A program made the position numbers and the translations under genes. A stretch of DNA of 62,588 bases from Lachnospiraceae bacterium (lineage in GTDB: Bacteria; Bacillota; Clostridia; Lachnospirales; Lachnospiraceae), in NCBI GenBank assembly GCA_021153185.1, contig JAGKTY010000011.1, positions 1-62,588 on the forward strand. Direction: 5' to 3'. The notes beneath the pieces were generated by a model. The model searched no databases. It had not been told where the DNA came from and saw nothing but the letters and a program-made list of their open reading frames with translations. Positions 24,783 through 33,823 of this stretch are shown one piece after another; within the stretch, counting starts at the first letter, position 1, and each line of letters starts with the position of its first letter.

Positions 24783-26174
24783 TTACTTCTTGCGGGCTAC
24801 AACTTCATCGATTGTTCCTGCATTTAAGAAATAACTTTCCGGCACATCATCATGCTTTCCTTCTAAAATCTCTTTGAATCCACGGATTGTCTCAGAGATT
24901 GGTACATATTTACCTTCAATACCTGTAAACTGTGTCGCTACGAAGAATGGCTGCGATAAGAAACGCTGTACCTTTCTCGCACGGTTTACGACAAGCTTGT
25001 CTTCCTCTGAAAGCTCGTCCATACCGAGGATTGCGATGATATCCTGTAACTCTTTGTATTTTTGTAAGATTTCCTGTACACCACGTGCTACCTGATAGTG
25101 TTCCTCACCTACTACTCTAGGGTCAAGGATGCGGGATGTTGACTCAAGTGGGTCAACGGCCGGATAAATACCGAGCTCTACGATAGAACGGGAAAGTACG
25201 GTTGTCGCATCGAGATGTGCGAATGTTGTCGCCGGCGCCGGGTCAGTTAAGTCATCGGCAGGTACGTATACAGCCTGAACGGATGTGATAGAACCATGCT
25301 TTGTCGATGTAATACGCTCCTGAAGCGCGCCCATCTCTGTCTGCAATGTAGGCTGGTAACCTACGGCTGAAGGCATACGTCCAAGAAGTGCGGAAACCTC
25401 TGAACCGGCCTGTGTAAAACGGAAAATATTGTCGATGAAAAGAAGCACGTCCTTTCCACCTTTATCACGGAAGTACTCAGCCATTGTCAATCCGGTCAGA
25501 CCAACACGCATACGAGATCCCGGCGGCTCGTTCATCTGACCAAATACCATGGTTGTCTTATCGATAACGCCTGATTCCGTCATCTCGTGATAGAGGTCAT
25601 TTCCCTCACGTGTACGCTCACCTACACCTGTGAATACGGAATATCCACCGTGCTCTGTCGCGATGTTACGGATTAACTCCTGAATTAATACGGTCTTACC
25701 TACACCGGCACCGCCGAATAGACCGATTTTACCACCCTTCTGATAAGGACACAATAAGTCTACGACCTTGATACCTGTCTCGAGCAGCTCTGTCTCTGTT
25801 GCCTGCTCTGAAAACTCCGGTGCAGGTCTGTGAATCGGCTCGTAGGTCACGCCTTCCGGAGCCGGTTTATTATCAATTGGATCACCAAGAACGTTGAAAA
25901 TACGACCGAGCGTATTCTCACCGACCGGTACGGAAATCGGTGCGCCTGTTGCGATTGCATCCATTCCTCTGACCAGTCCGTCTGTCGGACCCATGGCAAT
26001 ACATCTAACTGTATCGTCACCCAAATGCTGTGCAACCTCAACGACTAAGTTTGTATTATCCTTTAGCGGGATACGAATTGCTTCGTTGATCTCCGGAAGA
26101 TTTCCTTCCGGAAACTTAATGTCGAGTACGGCACTGATCACCTGGGTAATTTTTCCGGTTGCTTTCTCTGCCAT
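24783..26174 (-). CDS. atpD: F-type ATP synthase beta subunit
   Basis: Catalytic F1 subunit, 463 aa. The P-loop GGAGVGKT, the catalytic Glu in GVGERTREGND, the Walker B strand VLLFIDNIFRF and the DELSEED-type segment (MDELSEEDK) are all present. It follows atpG by 36 bases in the operon. Codon use is biased, as expected for a highly expressed gene. Confidence 0.98.
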   Translation of the reverse strand: MAEKATGKITQVISAVLDIKFPEGNLPEINEAIRIPLKDNTNLVVEVAQHLGDDTVRCIAMGPTDGLVRGMDAIATGAPISVPVGENTLGRIFNVLGDPIDNKPAPEGVTYEPIHRPAPEFSEQATETELLETGIKVVDLLCPYQKGGKIGLFGGAGVGKTVLIQELIRNIATEHGGYSVFTGVGERTREGNDLYHEMTESGVIDKTTMVFGQMNEPPGSRMRVGLTGLTMAEYFRDKGGKDVLLFIDNIFRFTQAGSEVSALLGRMPSAVGYQPTLQTEMGALQERITSTKHGSITSVQAVYVPADDLTDPAPATTFAHLDATTVLSRSIVELGIYPAVDPLESTSRILDPRVVGEEHYQVARGVQEILQKYKELQDIIAILGMDELSEEDKLVVNRARKVQRFLSQPFFVATQFTGIEGKYVPISETIRGFKEILEGKHDDVPESYFLNAGTIDEVVARKK

Positions 26175-26210
26175 TACATTTCTCCTTTAATCTATGATAG
26201 ACTATCCGGT

Positions 26211-27068
26211 TTAGCTAATTGCTGCCGCACCTGCAATAATCTCTGTCAATTCCTGTGTAATAGATCCCTGACGGGCTCTATTATACTGAAGGGATAATTT
26301 GTCAATCATCTCTTCTGCGTTGCTTGTCGCCGAATCCATTGCCTGCATTCTCGCACCGTTTTCGCTGGCCACTGACTCTACCATGCCGCCAAACACAAGG
26401 CTTGACAAATATTTTGGTACTAAGAGTTCCAGTGCCTCCGCCTCATCCAGCTCAAAGCCCATCGGCGCCCTGCTCGTCTTCTCCTCCACTGCTGCCTCTT
26501 TTGCCTCGATTGGAAGAAGCTTTGTCAGTGTCGGGATGTGACTGACAGTATTTTTGAATGCTGTATAAGCAAGATAGATTTCTCCAACTTCACCGTTCAC
26601 GTAGTCACTAAGCACTTTGTTTGCAATCTGCATTGCCTCGAAATATACAGGCTCCTCAATCATATCTGAGTAATCGTCTGCCATCTCATATCCATGCTTT
26701 GTAAGGCCGTCACGTCCTTTTTTACCAACGGTGTAGATTTTAAGCTCCTCATCCTTAAGTGCTCCCTGCGTAATGAGCTTTACAACGTTTGAGTTGTAAC
26801 CGCCGGCAAGACCTCTGTTTGATGTGATGACAATGACTGCTTTCTTTTTTGAATCGTTTCCCTGTACATATGGGTGAACAATTGTGCCCGCTTTTGCAAG
26901 CATGGACTGCACTGTGTCATACATGCAACTGAAGTATGGCTTGGACTGCTCTGCACGGCTCTTTGCCCTCTGGAGCTTAACGGTGGAAACAAGCTTCATG
27001 GCTTTCGTAATCTGCTGCGTACTCTGTATGCTGCTTCTACGGCTTTTGATACTTCTCATCGATGCCAT
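26211..27068 (-). CDS. atpG: F-type ATP synthase gamma subunit
   Basis: Central rotor shaft of F1. 285 aa with both conserved ends: an N-terminal coiled-coil arm (IKSRRSSIQSTQQITKAMKLVS) and a C-terminal arm (ATSNAEEMIDKLSLQYNRARQGSITQELTEI). The middle Rossmann-like part contains ITSNRGLAGGYN. It lies between atpA and atpD. Confidence 0.97.
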   Translation of the reverse strand: MASMRSIKSRRSSIQSTQQITKAMKLVSTVKLQRAKSRAEQSKPYFSCMYDTVQSMLAKAGTIVHPYVQGNDSKKKAVIVITSNRGLAGGYNSNVVKLITQGALKDEELKIYTVGKKGRDGLTKHGYEMADDYSDMIEEPVYFEAMQIANKVLSDYVNGEVGEIYLAYTAFKNTVSHIPTLTKLLPIEAKEAAVEEKTSRAPMGFELDEAEALELLVPKYLSSLVFGGMVESVASENGARMQAMDSATSNAEEMIDKLSLQYNRARQGSITQELTEIIAGAAAIS

Positions 27069-27088
27069 GGACTATACCACCTTCCTGA

Positions 27089-28597
27089 TTATTTGTTGAA
27101 ATCTGTTTTGAATTCCTCGATGGCTTTTACAAGCTTCTCTTCTGTCTCCTCAGAAATCACTTCTGTCTCAGCAATCGCCTGTGGAATCTCCGGATATTTG
27201 GTATCCAAAAATTCGAACAACTCTTTCTCAAAACGAGTGATATCTTCAACCGGAATATCTAACAGATATTTCTTTGTTGCTGCATAAATGATGATAACCT
27301 GATACTGGACAGGCATTGGCTTATACTGTGGCTGTTTCAAAATCTCTTTGATACGCTCACCTTGTGCAAGCTTCTCTTTTGTATCATCATCAAGCTCTGA
27401 ACCGAACTGCGCGAACGATGCAAGCTCTCTGTACTGTGCAAGCTCCACACGGATCGGACCGGCAATTTTCTTCATCGCTTTAATCTGTGCACTACCACCT
27501 ACTCGTGATACAGAAAGACCGGCATTTACCGCTGGACGGAAACCTGAGTTAAACATCTCTGTCTCAAGATAAATCTGACCATCTGTGATAGAGATAACGT
27601 TGGTTGGAATGTACGCTGAAACATCGCCTGCCTGTGTCTCGATAATCGGGAGCGCAGTCAGGGAACCTCCGCCGTATTCCTCACTCATGCGTGCCGCACG
27701 CTCAAGCAATCTTGAGTGGAGATAGAATACATCTCCAGGGTACGCCTCACGTCCCGGTGGACGTTTGAGAAGAAGCGAAAGGGTACGGTAAGCGGTCGCA
27801 TGTTTTGAAAGGTCATCATAGATAACAAGTACATCCTCTCCGTTGTCCATCCACTCTTCACCAATCGCACAGCCTGCATACGGTGCGATGTACTGAAGCG
27901 GTGCAAGCTCACTTGCTGTGGATGCAACGACTGTTGTATATGTCATCGCGCCATTTTCTTCAAGTGTCTTAACGATGCTGGCAACGGTAGAAGCCTTCTG
28001 ACCGATTGCAACGTAAATACATTTTACGCCCTGTCCCTTCTGGTTGATAATCGTATCAATGGCGATAGCAGTCTTACCTGTCTGTCTGTCACCGATAATT
28101 AACTCTCTTTGTCCTCTTCCGATTGGCACCATGGCATCAATCGCCTTAATACCTGTCTGGAGTGGAGTATCTACTGATTTACGTGTGATAACGCCTGAAG
28201 CAACACGCTCAATCTGACGGAATTTGTCTGTCTGGATTGGGCCTTTGCCATCGATAGGCTGACCAAGTGCATTTACAACACGGCCGATCATTGCGTCACC
28301 AACCGGTACCTCTACAACGCGTCCTGTTGTTTTTACTGTATCGCCTTCGTTAATGTTCTTGCTGTTACCAAGCAGTACGGCACCAACGTTATCTTCCTCT
28401 AAGTTGAGCACCATACCGTATACTTCGCCGGGGAACTCTAAAAGCTCACCCTGCATGGCGTTCTCAAGTCCATGTACACGGGCAATACCATCTGCTACCT
28501 GAATAACGGTACCAACGTCTGATACTTCCAGAGCAGATGCATATCTCTTGATCTGATCCTTTATCACTGAACTTATTTCTTCTGGTCTTAAATTCAT
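27089..28597 (-). CDS. atpA: F-type ATP synthase alpha subunit
   Basis: Non-catalytic nucleotide-binding F1 subunit, 502 aa. The P-loop GDRQTGKT, the Walker B strand VLVIYDDLSKHA and the ISITDGQIYLE and RVGGSAQ blocks are present, including the arginine-finger region. The N-terminal helix (MNLRPEEISSVIKDQI) contacts the delta subunit. It follows atpH by 28 bases. Confidence 0.98.
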   Translation of the reverse strand: MNLRPEEISSVIKDQIKRYASALEVSDVGTVIQVADGIARVHGLENAMQGELLEFPGEVYGMVLNLEEDNVGAVLLGNSKNINEGDTVKTTGRVVEVPVGDAMIGRVVNALGQPIDGKGPIQTDKFRQIERVASGVITRKSVDTPLQTGIKAIDAMVPIGRGQRELIIGDRQTGKTAIAIDTIINQKGQGVKCIYVAIGQKASTVASIVKTLEENGAMTYTTVVASTASELAPLQYIAPYAGCAIGEEWMDNGEDVLVIYDDLSKHATAYRTLSLLLKRPPGREAYPGDVFYLHSRLLERAARMSEEYGGGSLTALPIIETQAGDVSAYIPTNVISITDGQIYLETEMFNSGFRPAVNAGLSVSRVGGSAQIKAMKKIAGPIRVELAQYRELASFAQFGSELDDDTKEKLAQGERIKEILKQPQYKPMPVQYQVIIIYAATKKYLLDIPVEDITRFEKELFEFLDTKYPEIPQAIAETEVISEETEEKLVKAIEEFKTDFNK

Positions 28598-28625
28598 GGA
28601 TCTGGTTCCTTTCTATAATATGGTC

Positions 28626-29174
28626 CTAAGCAAGCTGGACCTTCATAAGCTGTTTTGTGAGTGTATCAAGCTTTGTCTTAACACTGGAATCAACGACTCT
28701 GTCTCCGATGCGGATGATCATGCCGCCGATGAGACTTTCATCCGTCTCAAAGTGCATCTCCATCTGTTTGAAGCTTGTCGTCTCAAGAAGTCTGCTTTCC
28801 ACTTCTTTCTGTCTGTCAGCGCTAAGCTCTGTGGCAGTTGTCACATAAGCTGTTCCGATACCCTTTAAAGCCTTCACTTCGTCTAAGAAGTACTGAAGAA
28901 TACTTTCTATCTCACTATAACGGTCCTTGGTAATGATCAGGGCAAAAAAGCCGGTCAGCTCATCATCAATACGCCCTTTCATTACGTTTTCCATTACCTG
29001 AACCTTTTCTTCCTTGAGGATCTTCGGATGTGCCATCAGCATACCAAACTCCGGATTTTCACGGAGTGCTGTAAGAACAACTTCTATCTCCTCAACAAAA
29101 GCGTCTATTTTGTTTTCTTCTACGGCTAGCTCGAACAAGGCATCACCGTATGTTTTCGAGATCAGCTTAGCCAT
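28626..29174 (-). CDS. atpH: F-type ATP synthase delta subunit
   Basis: Links F1 to the peripheral stalk. 182 aa, with the N-terminal helical domain starting AKLISKTYGDALFELA and the C-terminal beta-hairpin containing SLIGGMIIRIGDRVVDSSVKTKL. The start lies 13 bases inside the atpF end, so translation is coupled. Confidence 0.96.
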   Translation of the reverse strand: MAKLISKTYGDALFELAVEENKIDAFVEEIEVVLTALRENPEFGMLMAHPKILKEEKVQVMENVMKGRIDDELTGFFALIITKDRYSEIESILQYFLDEVKALKGIGTAYVTTATELSADRQKEVESRLLETTSFKQMEMHFETDESLIGGMIIRIGDRVVDSSVKTKLDTLTKQLMKVQLA

Positions 29175-29725
29175 GTGTTCTCACCCATTTCCTTTAACGT
29201 CTCATCAATTAAGCTATCGCTAACTTTGGTGTCGATGGATGCGGCAACAATTTTGCCGGCCATCATCGATGCTACAGTCACGATTTCTTTCTTGATTTCA
29301 TCAGCGGCTTTTTGTTTTTCAAGCTGCGCTTCCGTATTGGCTCTTTCAATAATACGGTTTGCTTCTTCCTTCGCGTCCTGAATGATTTTGCTCTCATTTG
29401 CGAGGGCTTTCTTGCGCGCCTGACTCAAAATAGCCTCTGCCTCTTTGTCAACCTCTGCAAGCTTTGATTCGTATTCTTCTTTGAGCGCAAGCGCATCATC
29501 TTTGTCTGCTTTGGCAGTCTCGATATCACTTGCGATACGCTCCTTACGATCTTCAAGTACTTTACGGACCGGATCAAATAAGAAGTATCCGACACAGAAG
29601 AATAACACGATCACAGCGATAATTGATAAAAAGGAATCTGCAAGCAACTGAAAATCCAAATCAAACAATCTGCTCATCTCTGTCGCCTCAGCCATTACAA
29701 AAGCTGTTGTCATTAAGCTATTCAA
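29162..29725 (-). CDS. atpF: F-type ATP synthase b subunit
   Basis: Peripheral stalk subunit. 187 aa with one N-terminal transmembrane helix (about residues 33-50, SIIAVIVLFFCVGYFLF) and a long charged coiled coil (RKVLEDRKERIASDIETA onward). The start is probably TTG at 29725, with AGGAGG eight bases upstream; an ATG four codons later is the alternative. Confidence 0.94.
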   Translation of the reverse strand: MNSLMTTAFVMAEATEMSRLFDLDFQLLADSFLSIIAVIVLFFCVGYFLFDPVRKVLEDRKERIASDIETAKADKDDALALKEEYESKLAEVDKEAEAILSQARKKALANESKIIQDAKEEANRIIERANTEAQLEKQKAADEIKKEIVTVASMMAGKIVAASIDTKVSDSLIDETLKEMGENTWLS

Positions 29726-29761
29726 CTTGTGAGCCTCCTTTCTTTATTTTTGAAGACTCTA

Positions 29762-30022
29762 TCATGCCTTTGGTACTAATGGTTTTACGAATAAGAGTAA
29801 CATAGCGATCAAAAGACCATAAAGACCTGTTGTCTCGGCAACGGCCTGACCAAGTAACATGGTTGAAGTTACATCAGATTTGGCACCCGGGTTTCTACCA
29901 ACTGCAGCAGCAGCATGTCCGGCTGCGATACCCTGTCCGATACCAGGTCCGATACCTGCGATAACTGCAAGTCCCGCACCGATTGCTGAGCAACCTAAGA
30001 TAAAATTGTTATTGAATTCCAT
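29762..30022 (-). CDS. atpE: F-type ATP synthase c subunit, Na+-type signature
   Basis: Rotor-ring proteolipid, 86 aa, two helices joined by the polar loop RNPGAK. The ion site reads Gln30 in GIGQG, Glu63-Thr64 in AVAETTG and Tyr68. This Gln...Glu-Ser/Thr...Tyr set matches the Na+-binding c subunits of Ilyobacter and Acetobacterium, so Na+ rather than H+ coupling is predicted. It lies between atpB and atpF. Confidence 0.95.
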   Translation of the reverse strand: MEFNNNFILGCSAIGAGLAVIAGIGPGIGQGIAAGHAAAAVGRNPGAKSDVTSTMLLGQAVAETTGLYGLLIAMLLLFVKPLVPKA

Positions 30023-30060
30023 TTTTGTTTCCTCCTTAAATTGAAATCATCTTTAATAGC

Positions 30061-30780
30061 TTATTCTTCTCCAATTGCATCTGAAATATATGTCATCGTC
30101 AACATACAGAATACATATGTCTGGATTGCACCTGAGAACAGATCAAAGTACACATGTAATGCTGCCGGCCAGAATAAAGCAAACCATTTCAGCAAGCCGT
30201 ACACAAGAGCCATCATAACGGTTCCTGATAATACGTTGGCGAACAAACGAAGCGACAACGAAATCGGAACGGCAATATCGCCGATGATGTTGATTGGCGC
30301 CCAAATTGGCCATGGGTCACACAGGCCCTTAATCACGCCACTTACCTTCTGGTGTTTGAACTTGTTGAAGTGAATGAGTATAAATGTCATTACACCCAGT
30401 GGAAAAGTCACACCATAATCTGCTGTCGGTGGTCTCAGTCCAAAAAGACCCGAGATATTGCTGATCAGGATAAAGATAAAAATCGTACCGATGTAATTGG
30501 CAAACTTCGCTGCACTCTTACCCATGGACGTTTTTACCATGCCGTCTAACATTTCAACCATCATCTCAACGATATTCTGAAATGTACCGGGCACATCCGT
30601 AGCTTTCTTCATTGTGATATTTGCCGCAACCGCAAAACCGATAATGACAAGCATAACAATGAGCAGACAGATATGAGTTGTTGTTATCCAAACAGGATGC
30701 CCAAAGAAATTATACTGGAATACACCATGTATCATAAAATCCAGTTCATCTGATGAGGATAACAAGATCCCCTGTCCCAT
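30061..30780 (-). CDS. atpB: F-type ATP synthase a subunit
   Basis: Stator membrane subunit that forms the ion half-channels. 239 aa, five or six hydrophobic helices, with the essential Arg in SLSLRLFANVLSG and the late helix IQTYVFCMLTMTYISDA. ATG at 30780 follows the atpI-like stop by seven bases. Confidence 0.96.
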   Translation of the reverse strand: MGQGILLSSSDELDFMIHGVFQYNFFGHPVWITTTHICLLIVMLVIIGFAVAANITMKKATDVPGTFQNIVEMMVEMLDGMVKTSMGKSAAKFANYIGTIFIFILISNISGLFGLRPPTADYGVTFPLGVMTFILIHFNKFKHQKVSGVIKGLCDPWPIWAPINIIGDIAVPISLSLRLFANVLSGTVMMALVYGLLKWFALFWPAALHVYFDLFSGAIQTYVFCMLTMTYISDAIGEE

Positions 30781-30787
30781 AATACCT

Positions 30788-31177
30788 TCACCTCCTAAAA
30801 ATTTTATGAGTAAACGGCTGCATATAAGCCGCTACTTTCAGTCCCATGACGCCCAAAAATGCGGAGAGCGGATTGCCTATTTCCGTCACCATCAAAACGC
30901 CCAGCACAATCAGCACGATACCATACCGGATCATACCGTATTTGACGCCGGCGCTGCCCGCATCCTTCTCACCCAGGCTAAGACTCCGGTTGAGTCCCCA
31001 CGCCATATGGTAAGCAAGTATCTCTCCAAGCAACACACCGATCCATAATCCCACGCTATAGGATACTTTGTTTTGTAAAAACCAAACACCCGTCAACTGA
31101 CAAATCAATCCCCAAACAAGGATCCCAAGCATCAATTCCGGGAGCGATTCATTTACTTCCTTCAGTCGTTTCAGCAT
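30788..31177 (-). CDS. atpI: ATP synthase I-like accessory membrane protein
   Basis: A 129-aa protein with four hydrophobic segments (LMLGILVWGLICQL; YSVGLWIGVLLGEILAY; IRYGIVLIVLGVLMV; PLSAFLGVMGLKVAAYM), matching the AtpI (subunit I) layout. These proteins help assemble the c-ring and are not part of the enzyme. ATG at 31177 is inferred from where the helices begin; it overlaps atpZ by 29 bases and its SD is weak. The longer frame to 31378 just runs inside atpZ. Confidence 0.75.
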   Translation of the reverse strand: MLKRLKEVNESLPELMLGILVWGLICQLTGVWFLQNKVSYSVGLWIGVLLGEILAYHMAWGLNRSLSLGEKDAGSAGVKYGMIRYGIVLIVLGVLMVTEIGNPLSAFLGVMGLKVAAYMQPFTHKIFRR

Positions 31178-31427
31178 GTCGTTCTTCGTTTCTTCGTCCT
31201 TTCCTCTCCTTGTCTGTCTTGCTGTAAATCTTCTTTGCAAACAAAAAGATATTGCGAAAACCGGCCAGGGCTCCGACAAAAAACAATAGGACCATCCAAT
31301 AAGAAGTGCCGAAACGCTTGTCAATATACATCCCTGCAAAAGAACAGAGAAAGATCGGAACAAGCATATTGATCCCAAATTGGGTTATCATCGTCAGTGA
31401 TTTCCACACATTTTTGGAATACTTCAA
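31149..31427 (-). CDS. atpZ: AtpZ/AtpI-type accessory protein
   Basis: A 92-aa first gene of the atp operon. Two helices (ITQFGINMLVPIFLCSFAGMYID and YWMVLLFFVGALAGFRNIFLFAKK) carry the AtpZ pattern, with FGTSYWMV in between; a charged tail follows. The start is probably TTG at 31427, with GGGGGA eight bases upstream. AtpZ forms a complex with AtpI and has been linked to divalent cation transport. It is the promoter-proximal gene. Confidence 0.85.
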   Translation of the reverse strand: MKYSKNVWKSLTMITQFGINMLVPIFLCSFAGMYIDKRFGTSYWMVLLFFVGALAGFRNIFLFAKKIYSKTDKERKGRRNEERHAETTEGSK

Positions 31428-31460
31428 CGCGCACTTCCCCCTTTGACGTCACATAAAAAT

Positions 31461-31489
31461 ATTATACCCATTTTTAACCACTATGTCTA
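31461..31489 (-). promoter_or_regulatory. Promoter of the atp operon
   Basis: On the minus strand TAGACA (31484-31489) and a perfect TATAAT (31461-31466) are separated by 17 bases, 34 bases before atpZ. Confidence 0.75.
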
Positions 31490-31537
31490 GCAAGAATACG
31501 TCTTTTTCCACTTTTTTTGTAACAATTCACGATTCCA

Positions 31538-31566
31538 TTGACTTTCCACCCAAAGTGTCGTATGTT
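31538..31566 (+). promoter_or_regulatory. Promoter of the DUF402 gene
   Basis: TTGACT (31538-31543) and TATGTT (31561-31566) are separated by 17 bases and lie 34 bases before the start codon. Confidence 0.65.
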
Positions 31567-31599
31567 TAATGCAATTACTGAGGATGAGGGGAGTTTCAT

Positions 31600-32073
31600 A
31601 TGTATCCAAGACTATTTCGCAAGCGCATTATTCCGGCAGAATGTCTGCCGCTTGACAAGGACGAAATCGTGTCCTTTGAAAACAACCGTCTCGTGTCCAA
31701 ATGGCATGCCATCCGTCCCAAAAAGGATTTGCATCACGGCATTTCCTGTTACTTTTTTGAGGACGGCTTTAAAGTGAGCAAATTTTACACCGAAGATGGC
31801 ACACTGCTTTACTGGTACTGTGACATCATCGATTACGAATATAATAAAGAGACAAATGAACTTACCGTCATTGATCTGCTTGCGGATGTCATCATCTATC
31901 CGGATGGCTTTGTCAAAGTCGTTGACATCGATGAGATGGTAGATGCACTCGATGCAGACTCGATCACTCTGCCGATGCTCAAAACATCCCTTCGCAACCT
32001 TGACCACCTGCTCTCCCTCGTTTACAGTGGCAGATTCGCAGACTGCCAATCCTACATCGAGAGCTTTGAATAA
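31600..32073 (+). CDS. DUF402 family protein
   Basis: 157 aa. The domain pattern fits DUF402, which includes nucleoside di/triphosphate phosphatases such as Staphylococcus Ntdp and the FomD-type hydrolases. It has a beta-barrel start (YPRLFRKRIIPAECLPL), then WYCDIIDYEY and LTVIDLLADVIIYPDG. The acidic cluster after it (VVDIDEMVDALDAD) could bind metal. A nucleotide phosphatase is plausible but not shown. AGGGGAG is seven bases before the ATG. A dispersed repeat half follows the stop codon. Confidence 0.8.
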   Translation: MYPRLFRKRIIPAECLPLDKDEIVSFENNRLVSKWHAIRPKKDLHHGISCYFFEDGFKVSKFYTEDGTLLYWYCDIIDYEYNKETNELTVIDLLADVIIYPDGFVKVVDIDEMVDALDADSITLPMLKTSLRNLDHLLSLVYSGRFADCQSYIESFE

Positions 32074-32095
32074 CACAAATTTGACTATTCTCGCA

Positions 32096-32131
32096 GCAGA
32101 CTCTAGCGAAGCGTCAGCACTTAATGAGCGA
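32096..32131 (+). repeat. Half copy of a dispersed palindromic repeat
   Basis: These 36 bases match 3630-3665 with one difference (GAAGCG instead of GAGGCG). Only the left arm is present; the right arm seen at 3.67-3.70 kb is missing here. It sits 23 bases after the DUF402 stop and before the terminator. Confidence 0.75.
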
Positions 32132-32142
32132 CTACCTAAACA

Positions 32143-32178
32143 AAAAGAGTTAACAGTTATCCACTGCTAACTCTTTTT
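32143..32178. terminator. Bidirectional terminator
   Basis: The hairpin AGAGTTA-A-CAGT...ACTG-C-TAACTCT has one mismatch pair. A-rich and T-rich flanks are suited to both the DUF402 gene and the convergent SleB-like gene. Confidence 0.85.
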
Positions 32179-32179
32179 T

Positions 32180-33325
32180 CTATCCATAAAAAATATGTCC
32201 ACCAATCTGCTGCCCGGTAAGTCCCGGAATCGGTGTCCTGAAAAACAACTTCTCACCAACAGGTGACTGCCCTGCAAGCGCATCTCTAGCCGCCTGATAG
32301 CATGTCGCATTGGCGCCCCTTGCAAGCACCACGGCAAATCGGCCACTTCCTACAGGCGAAAACTGTCTCTTCTGATACAGCACACCCATGATCGTATTTG
32401 GAAATCTGGAACTCTTGACACGGTTTAACACAACCGCTCCAACCGCCACTTTTCCGACATACGGCTCACCACCGGCCTCACATTCTATAATCGCCGCAAG
32501 CATGTCCACATCTCCGGCAGAAATACTCAGATCCGACAAATCTCTCATAATTGCAGAGCCCGCAAGCTTATTCTGCATCTCGATCTCCTTTTTCAGATCT
32601 TCAATATTACTGTTTTCCTGCGCAATCTGCTCTTCGTAATCCTTCATGCGCTTTTCCTGATCGGCAATCTGCTCCTGATAGTCCTTAATGTTCTCGCCGA
32701 CCTTCTTGACGACCTCCATCAGCTGTTCGCTCTGCTCATTTGCCTCAAGCTGCAATATCGTGAGCGCTTCCTTTTCCTCGCCCATATCCGCTTCATCGTT
32801 CTTGATCTGTTCCTGCAACTCTACATATTTTTGCAGCATTTTGCGGTCGTACTCTGTCAGTTTGTTGAAATATGCATTTTTGTTGAGCATATCCCCAAAC
32901 CCGTTTGCGGAAAGCATCAACGTCATATACGTATCGTTGCCTTTTTCGTACATGAATTGAATACGTTTCTTCATATTGTAGTACTGCTCAACCTGATCCT
33001 CTTTGGCTTCTTTGAGTCTTTGCTGCATCAAATCGAGCTTTTCCTGTTTTTCATCCATCAGCTGCTCAATCTCATTGACGCGCATGCTCACCCTTGTGAG
33101 TTCTTCATCAAGCTGCACGAGATACTGCTTTAGCGAAGCCGCCTCTCCGCTCAGCGACGAAATCTCTTTTTCTGCCTGTTTTTTATCTGCCTCAGCATGC
33201 TTTTTGTTGTTTTCGGCCTGCTGCAATTTGGATGTGGCTGTTTCTGCACAAACCTGCGTCACACTCATCACACTCACGAGACACATGCAAAGCAGCGCCA
33301 CAACCCTTTTATGCAATTGTCTCAT
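32180..33325 (-). CDS. Secreted coiled-coil protein with SleB/CwlJ-type cell wall hydrolase domain
   Basis: 381 aa. A signal peptide (cleavage near VCAETA) is followed by a long coiled coil (about residues 30-250) and a C-terminal Hydrolase_2 domain. That domain has the catalytic Glu in IIECEAGGEP, followed by KVAVGAVVLNRVKS. SleB-type enzymes are lytic transglycosylases; CwlJ-like ones act in spore germination. The coiled coil is close in design to the NlpC/P60 protein at 4134-5306 (QFMYEKGNDTYMTL), so this may be a vegetative PcsB-like hydrolase. Its start is nine bases after comEB, with GGGGG upstream, last of a six-gene operon. Confidence 0.88.
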   Translation of the reverse strand: MRQLHKRVVALLCMCLVSVMSVTQVCAETATSKLQQAENNKKHAEADKKQAEKEISSLSGEAASLKQYLVQLDEELTRVSMRVNEIEQLMDEKQEKLDLMQQRLKEAKEDQVEQYYNMKKRIQFMYEKGNDTYMTLMLSANGFGDMLNKNAYFNKLTEYDRKMLQKYVELQEQIKNDEADMGEEKEALTILQLEANEQSEQLMEVVKKVGENIKDYQEQIADQEKRMKDYEEQIAQENSNIEDLKKEIEMQNKLAGSAIMRDLSDLSISAGDVDMLAAIIECEAGGEPYVGKVAVGAVVLNRVKSSRFPNTIMGVLYQKRQFSPVGSGRFAVVLARGANATCYQAARDALAGQSPVGEKLFFRTPIPGLTGQQIGGHIFYG

Positions 33326-33334
33326 GTATGCCCC

Positions 33335-33820
33335 CTACAAATCTAACGATATTTTCGTTCCGGAATGCTTGTACTGATAATATGTAACACCGGCCGCATC
33401 AAACATCTTCTTGGCCGCGATGTTTCCCGGTGTCCCGTTGTATTTGTCCTCATCATACACAACCGTATGAATTCCCGCCTGAATGATTGCTTTTGCACAT
33501 TCGTTACACGGAAACAACGAAACATAAAGCTTGGAGCCTTCCAGACTTCCGCCGCGGTAATTCAGGATTGCATTCAGTTCGCTATGCGCAACAAATGGGT
33601 ATTTCGTCTGAAGGAAATCTCCCTCCCTATCCCACGGAAATTCTTCATCCGAGCATCCGTTCGGGAACCCATTATAGCCCATTGATAAAATACGGTTGTC
33701 CTTTCCGACAATACACGCACCAACCTGTGTATTCGGATCCTTCGAACGCATTCCCGATAAGTGTGATACACCCATAAAGTATTCGTCCCAGGAAATATAA
33801 TTTGCTCGCTTTCCACTCAT
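33335..33820 (-). CDS. comEB: dCMP deaminase
   Basis: Zinc-dependent deaminase that makes dUMP for thymidylate synthesis. 161 aa. The zinc site is His in FVAHSELNAI and the cysteine pair in FPCNECAK; the substrate loop contains NGFPNGC. It lies four bases after rpiB in the cwlD-sua5-rpiB operon, a common Firmicute neighbourhood. Confidence 0.94.
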   Translation of the reverse strand: MSGKRANYISWDEYFMGVSHLSGMRSKDPNTQVGACIVGKDNRILSMGYNGFPNGCSDEEFPWDREGDFLQTKYPFVAHSELNAILNYRGGSLEGSKLYVSLFPCNECAKAIIQAGIHTVVYDEDKYNGTPGNIAAKKMFDAAGVTYYQYKHSGTKISLDL

Positions 33821-33823
33821 AGG

